DNA from: Chloroflexota bacterium
GTDB lineage: Bacteria > Chloroflexota > UBA4733
DNA: 7,407 nucleotides
Direction of reading: 5' to 3'
NCBI GenBank assembly: GCA_025449435.1
Contig: JANWJO010000165.1
Location: forward strand, 1 to 7,407
Shown here: positions 5,193 through 7,407 of the stretch, piece after piece
How positions within the stretch are numbered: the first letter of the stretch is position 1
How the letters are laid out: every line of letters begins with the position of its first letter
The notes under the pieces: model-generated
Told to the model about the DNA's origin: nothing
The model's database searches: none
Seen by the model: the letters and a program-made list of their open reading frames with translations, nothing else
Made by a program: the position numbers and the translations under genes

Positions 5193-6074
5193 ATGCCCGG
5201 GTTGGAATCGCATCACCCTGCGTTTCGTCGTATCGCGCCTGAAGGCACCACCATCGAGCACCTGGCCACTGGTTTTCGGTTTACCGAGGGCCCCGTGTGG
5301 CGCGGCGACCACCTGCTGTTCAGCGACATTCCCAGTAACCGCATTGTGCGCTATCAACGAGTTGAAGAGGGACCGGTGGTCACCACCTTCCGGCACCCTT
5401 CTGGCAACAGCAATGGGCACACACTTGACAAGTCGGGCCGCCTCATATCCTGCGAACACTCCAACCGCCGCGTCAGCCGCACCGAGCCCGATGGCAGTGT
5501 GACAGTGCTGGCCTCCCACTACCAGGGTGGCCGGCTCAACAGCCCGAATGATGTGGTCGTGCGGTCGGATGGCGTGATCTTCTTCACCGATCCACCGTAC
5601 GGCCTCGGCCCTGGTGAACCGGGCAAGGAACAGCCAGCGAATGGCGTCTTTCGCCTCGACCCCGACAGCACCCTCACCTGCCTAGTGACCGACTTCGACC
5701 GCCCCAACGGCCTCGCGCTCTCCCCCGATGAACACACGCTGTATGTCGATGACACCAACGTCAAGCACATCCGCGCGTTTGCCGTCGATCACGCGGGCGC
5801 ACTGTCGCAGGGCAGGATGTTCGCTGAGATGCGCTCAGCCGACCGAGGCGGTGCCGACGGGATGAAAGTGGACGTCGAGGGAAATGTCTATTGCACTGGC
5901 CCCGGCGGCGTGTGGGTATTCGCCTCGGATGGTACGCAACTGGGCCGCATCTGTCCACCCGAAAATCCCGCCAACGTAGGCTGGGGCGGCCCAGATGGCC
6001 ACACGCTGTTCATGACCGCGCAATCCAGCTTGTACAGCGTACGCCTGGGCATCAAGGGCATCGCTGCAGGCTAG
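5193..6074 (+). CDS. SMP-30/gluconolactonase/LRE family protein
   Basis: This 293-residue six-bladed beta-propeller is probably a metal-dependent lactonase acting on a sugar or sugar-acid lactone. The expected metal and active-site positions are present: Glu32 in TEGPVW, Asn119 in NSPNDVV, Asn172 in RPNGLALSPDE and Asp222 in GADGMKVD. No signal peptide is seen, so it should be cytoplasmic. The ATG at 5193 is preceded by GGAAGG at 5175-5180, a rather long spacing of about 12 bases; no better start exists before the conserved blade. It lies 85 bp after the racemase-family gene in the same direction and converges with the desaturase gene 41 bp beyond its stop. The substrate cannot be read from sequence. 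Gluconolactone, another aldonolactone, or a promiscuous esterase role are all possible. Confidence 0.92.
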   Translation: MPGLESHHPAFRRIAPEGTTIEHLATGFRFTEGPVWRGDHLLFSDIPSNRIVRYQRVEEGPVVTTFRHPSGNSNGHTLDKSGRLISCEHSNRRVSRTEPDGSVTVLASHYQGGRLNSPNDVVVRSDGVIFFTDPPYGLGPGEPGKEQPANGVFRLDPDSTLTCLVTDFDRPNGLALSPDEHTLYVDDTNVKHIRAFAVDHAGALSQGRMFAEMRSADRGGADGMKVDVEGNVYCTGPGGVWVFASDGTQLGRICPPENPANVGWGGPDGHTLFMTAQSSLYSVRLGIKGIAAG

Positions 6075-6115
6075 TCATCGCTCAGGATCGGCGGTGTGAG
6101 AAGCGCTGCCTAACC

Positions 6116-7027
6116 CTAATCGGCGGTAAGCTGCGGTTTGCTGGATCGCTTGAGCAGCATGCGCGGATCGACACGCTGCACGTCAGAGATGATCCGGGCC
6201 AGCTCCAGCACTCGGATAACGATGCCGGAGAAGTCGAACTGCCACCAATACAGGCCGTGGAATGCCGAACGCTGAAAGGCGTGGTGGATGATATGCCACC
6301 CCTCGCCCCCAGCCAGGAGCCCGACGAGCCAGTGGTTGGTGCTCAGGTCACCGGTTTTGAACGGCCGCTTGCCAAAGACGTGACATACCGAATTGACGCT
6401 CCATGTCACGTGATGCACCAGGAAAATGCGCACCAGGCCCCCCCACAGCAGGCCGCGCCAGCCGTCCACCATAAAGGGGATCACAAGCGAGATTCCCACC
6501 CAGAGCCAGAACGTGCGCGACACGAACACCACTATCGGGTCGGCGAGGAGCCACGCGCCGTACTTCTGCTGATTAGCCAGAAAGCCGTCAATGATCCAGC
6601 CAAGGTGCGCGTGGATGAACCCATCCACCGGACTATGTGGGTCGCCCTCACGATCAGAGTGGGCGTGGTGCTCCAGGTGTGTGCTCGCCCACACCAGGGC
6701 CGGACCTTCCACGGACATCGACCCCAACACGAGCAACACAAACTTGAGCCACGACGGTGCATGAAAGCCACGATGCGTGAGGTAACGGTGGAAACCAATC
6801 GTCACGCCTAAGGCAATAAACCCGTACATCGCGACCAGCAGCACCAGGTCAGTTTTGACGACAGCACCCTGCCACAGTTGCTGAATGGCAAACAGCACAG
6901 CTGCGAACGGCCCCATCACCGCCACAAAATAGCCGAGGCGAGCCAGCAGCCCGTTGGCGGCGTGCCGATCCTTGGGAACGGGTTGCTCGACTCGCTCCTC
7001 TCGTTCTGCGACGGCCGTTACTGCCAT
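6116..7027 (-). CDS. membrane fatty acid desaturase (acyl-CoA/acyl-lipid delta-9 type, DesC-like)
   Basis: This 303-residue integral membrane di-iron enzyme should place a cis double bond in a saturated acyl chain to adjust membrane fluidity. The iron ligands are all visible: His80 and His85 (FHRYLTH), His117, His120 and His121 (HLEHH), Asn212 and His216 (NSVCH), and His245, His248 and His249 (HIIHH). Hydrophobic segments lie at about 29-52, 59-79, 94-112, 166-188 and 192-210. The third box reads GEGWHIIHHAFQRS; the Asn usually directly after its first His is Ile246. No cytochrome b5 domain is attached, as in cyanobacterial and other bacterial DesC proteins, so an external electron donor is needed. 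ATG 7027-7025 was chosen because GGAAGGGG lies about 10 bases upstream; an in-frame ATG at 7093 would add 22 residues. The stop is 41 bp from that of the convergent SMP-30 gene. Confidence 0.95.
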   Translation of the reverse strand: MAVTAVAEREERVEQPVPKDRHAANGLLARLGYFVAVMGPFAAVLFAIQQLWQGAVVKTDLVLLVAMYGFIALGVTIGFHRYLTHRGFHAPSWLKFVLLVLGSMSVEGPALVWASTHLEHHAHSDREGDPHSPVDGFIHAHLGWIIDGFLANQQKYGAWLLADPIVVFVSRTFWLWVGISLVIPFMVDGWRGLLWGGLVRIFLVHHVTWSVNSVCHVFGKRPFKTGDLSTNHWLVGLLAGGEGWHIIHHAFQRSAFHGLYWWQFDFSGIVIRVLELARIISDVQRVDPRMLLKRSSKPQLTAD

Positions 7028-7151
7028 GTCTCGTTTGCCCCTTCCAGGTGGCCATAGAACGCTACCGTGCGTAAAGTCCGAAGCAAGCAACACCTAAGTA
7101 TCGCCGGACGGAGCCACACCGCCGGCAGTTGGTAAGGCATACAGCATCGCT

Positions 7152-7179
7152 CGCGCACACCGCAGATGTTCGGTGCGCG
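7152..7179. other. hairpin in the desaturase leader region
   Basis: CGCGCA (7152-7157) pairs with TGCGCG (7174-7179), then CCG (7160-7162) pairs with CGG (7171-7173) around an eight-base loop, leaving a two-base bulge (7158-7159). No T-tract follows on either strand, so it is not a standard terminator. If the box at 7222-7230 is the desaturase promoter, the hairpin lies in the early 5' leader of its mRNA. Confidence 0.4.
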
Positions 7180-7221
7180 GAAGCAGGGCTACCCTACCCT
7201 AAGTAGACTCGCTATGCGCGC

Positions 7222-7230
7222 AGTGTACCC
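7222..7230 (-). promoter_or_regulatory. candidate desaturase promoter (GGGTACACT box)
   Basis: On the minus strand GGGTACACT is followed by GCGCGC, the same arrangement as upstream of the tRNA-Lys gene at 683-691. TACACT would be the -10, giving a transcript that starts near 7215 and a leader of nearly 190 bases before the desaturase ATG. No good -35 is visible at the right spacing. Confidence 0.35.
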
Positions 7231-7407
7231 CAGTTCAACCACCGCTCACATACAGTGCTGGCAGTATGAACGTCACGATTCATCACCGGCCCTTCAGGGC
7301 GGCTGCGATCGATACGCCCTAAGCCAGCCCGAGTGAGCCTCTTGACTTCGGTAGCGGGACTTATGCCTTACCCAGTACGGACACCGCAACGGTCCAGATG
7401 GAAACCA

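Larger units (their letters stand above)
7028..7407. other. upstream region of the desaturase gene, no confident gene
   Basis: These 380 bases hold a hairpin at 7152-7179, a TACCCTACCCT tandem motif at 7190-7200 and a promoter-like GGGTACACT box on the minus strand (7230-7222). Beyond 7300 no gene is recognised. An ATG at 7397 could start a rightward gene cut off by the window end, and a minus-strand frame is open from 7407 to about 7297, but neither has supporting features. Confidence 0.5.

Noticed and set aside
6087..6127. Direct repeat ATCGGCGGT at 6087-6095 and 6119-6127 around the convergent gene ends
   Set aside because: It is only nine bases, the second copy lies inside the desaturase coding end, and no inverted arrangement or T-tract suggests a terminator. 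Chance is the simplest explanation.
5891..6811. A 306-codon plus-strand frame covering the end of the SMP-30 gene and most of the desaturase gene
   Set aside because: It is antisense to a desaturase with all iron ligands, overlaps the SMP-30 coding region, and its composition (rich in His, Arg, Gln, Pro) is that of a shadow frame in GC-rich DNA.
1..7407. CRISPR array, insertion sequence, prophage or integrase
   Set aside because: No regularly spaced repeats, transposase or integrase motifs, or terminal inverted repeats were seen on either strand.

Overview
The window reads as an ordinary chromosomal segment of a GC-rich bacterium (roughly 60% GC). The tRNA-Lys gene does not encode its CCA end, the ABC-2 transporter is of a common bacterial type, and the first gene resembles the ComEC tail found in Chloroflexota and related phyla. 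I lean weakly towards Chloroflexota or a neighbouring phylum; nothing in the window fixes the taxonomy.

Layout. (1) Bases 1-654 (+) are the 3' end of a gene resembling the C-terminal metallo-beta-lactamase-like part of ComEC/Rec2, with its metal-binding motifs apparently lost. (2) Bases 713-785 (+) hold tRNA-Lys(TTT). (3) Bases 786-1166 have no confident gene but contain several hairpins, a repeated 10-mer, a dense cluster of six-base palindromes, and one weak candidate small ORF on the minus strand. (4) Bases 1167-2926 (-) are a two-gene NatAB-like ABC-2 exporter operon, ATPase first and permease second, 8 bp apart. (5) Bases 2927-3210 are a divergent regulatory region with a LacI/GalR-like palindrome and a 10-bp direct repeat. 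(6) Bases 3211-6074 (+) are a catabolic cluster: a DHDPS/NAL-family lyase or deaminase, a proline racemase-family enzyme 1 bp downstream, and an SMP-30/gluconolactonase-family enzyme 85 bp further on. (7) Bases 6116-7027 (-) encode a membrane fatty acid desaturase, convergent with the lactonase gene. (8) Bases 7028-7407 hold a long leader and promoter region for the desaturase and no confident gene.

How the genes work together. The lyase and racemase-family pair matches the 4-hydroxyproline catabolic pair: a 4-hydroxyproline 2-epimerase turns trans-4-hydroxy-L-proline into cis-4-hydroxy-D-proline, and after oxidation a DHDPS-family deaminase converts pyrroline-4-hydroxy-2-carboxylate to 2-oxoglutarate semialdehyde. 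The oxidase and semialdehyde dehydrogenase are not in the window. A SMP-30 lactonase is not a standard member of that pathway, so either the cluster handles another substrate or the lactonase is a separate unit. The exporter and desaturase have membrane roles with no obvious link to the catabolic genes.

The main points worth checking are the apparently metal-dead ComEC-like domain, the hydroxyproline-type cluster with an added lactonase, a GGGTACACT promoter-like box shared by the tRNA and desaturase upstream regions, and the structured non-coding stretch after the tRNA.
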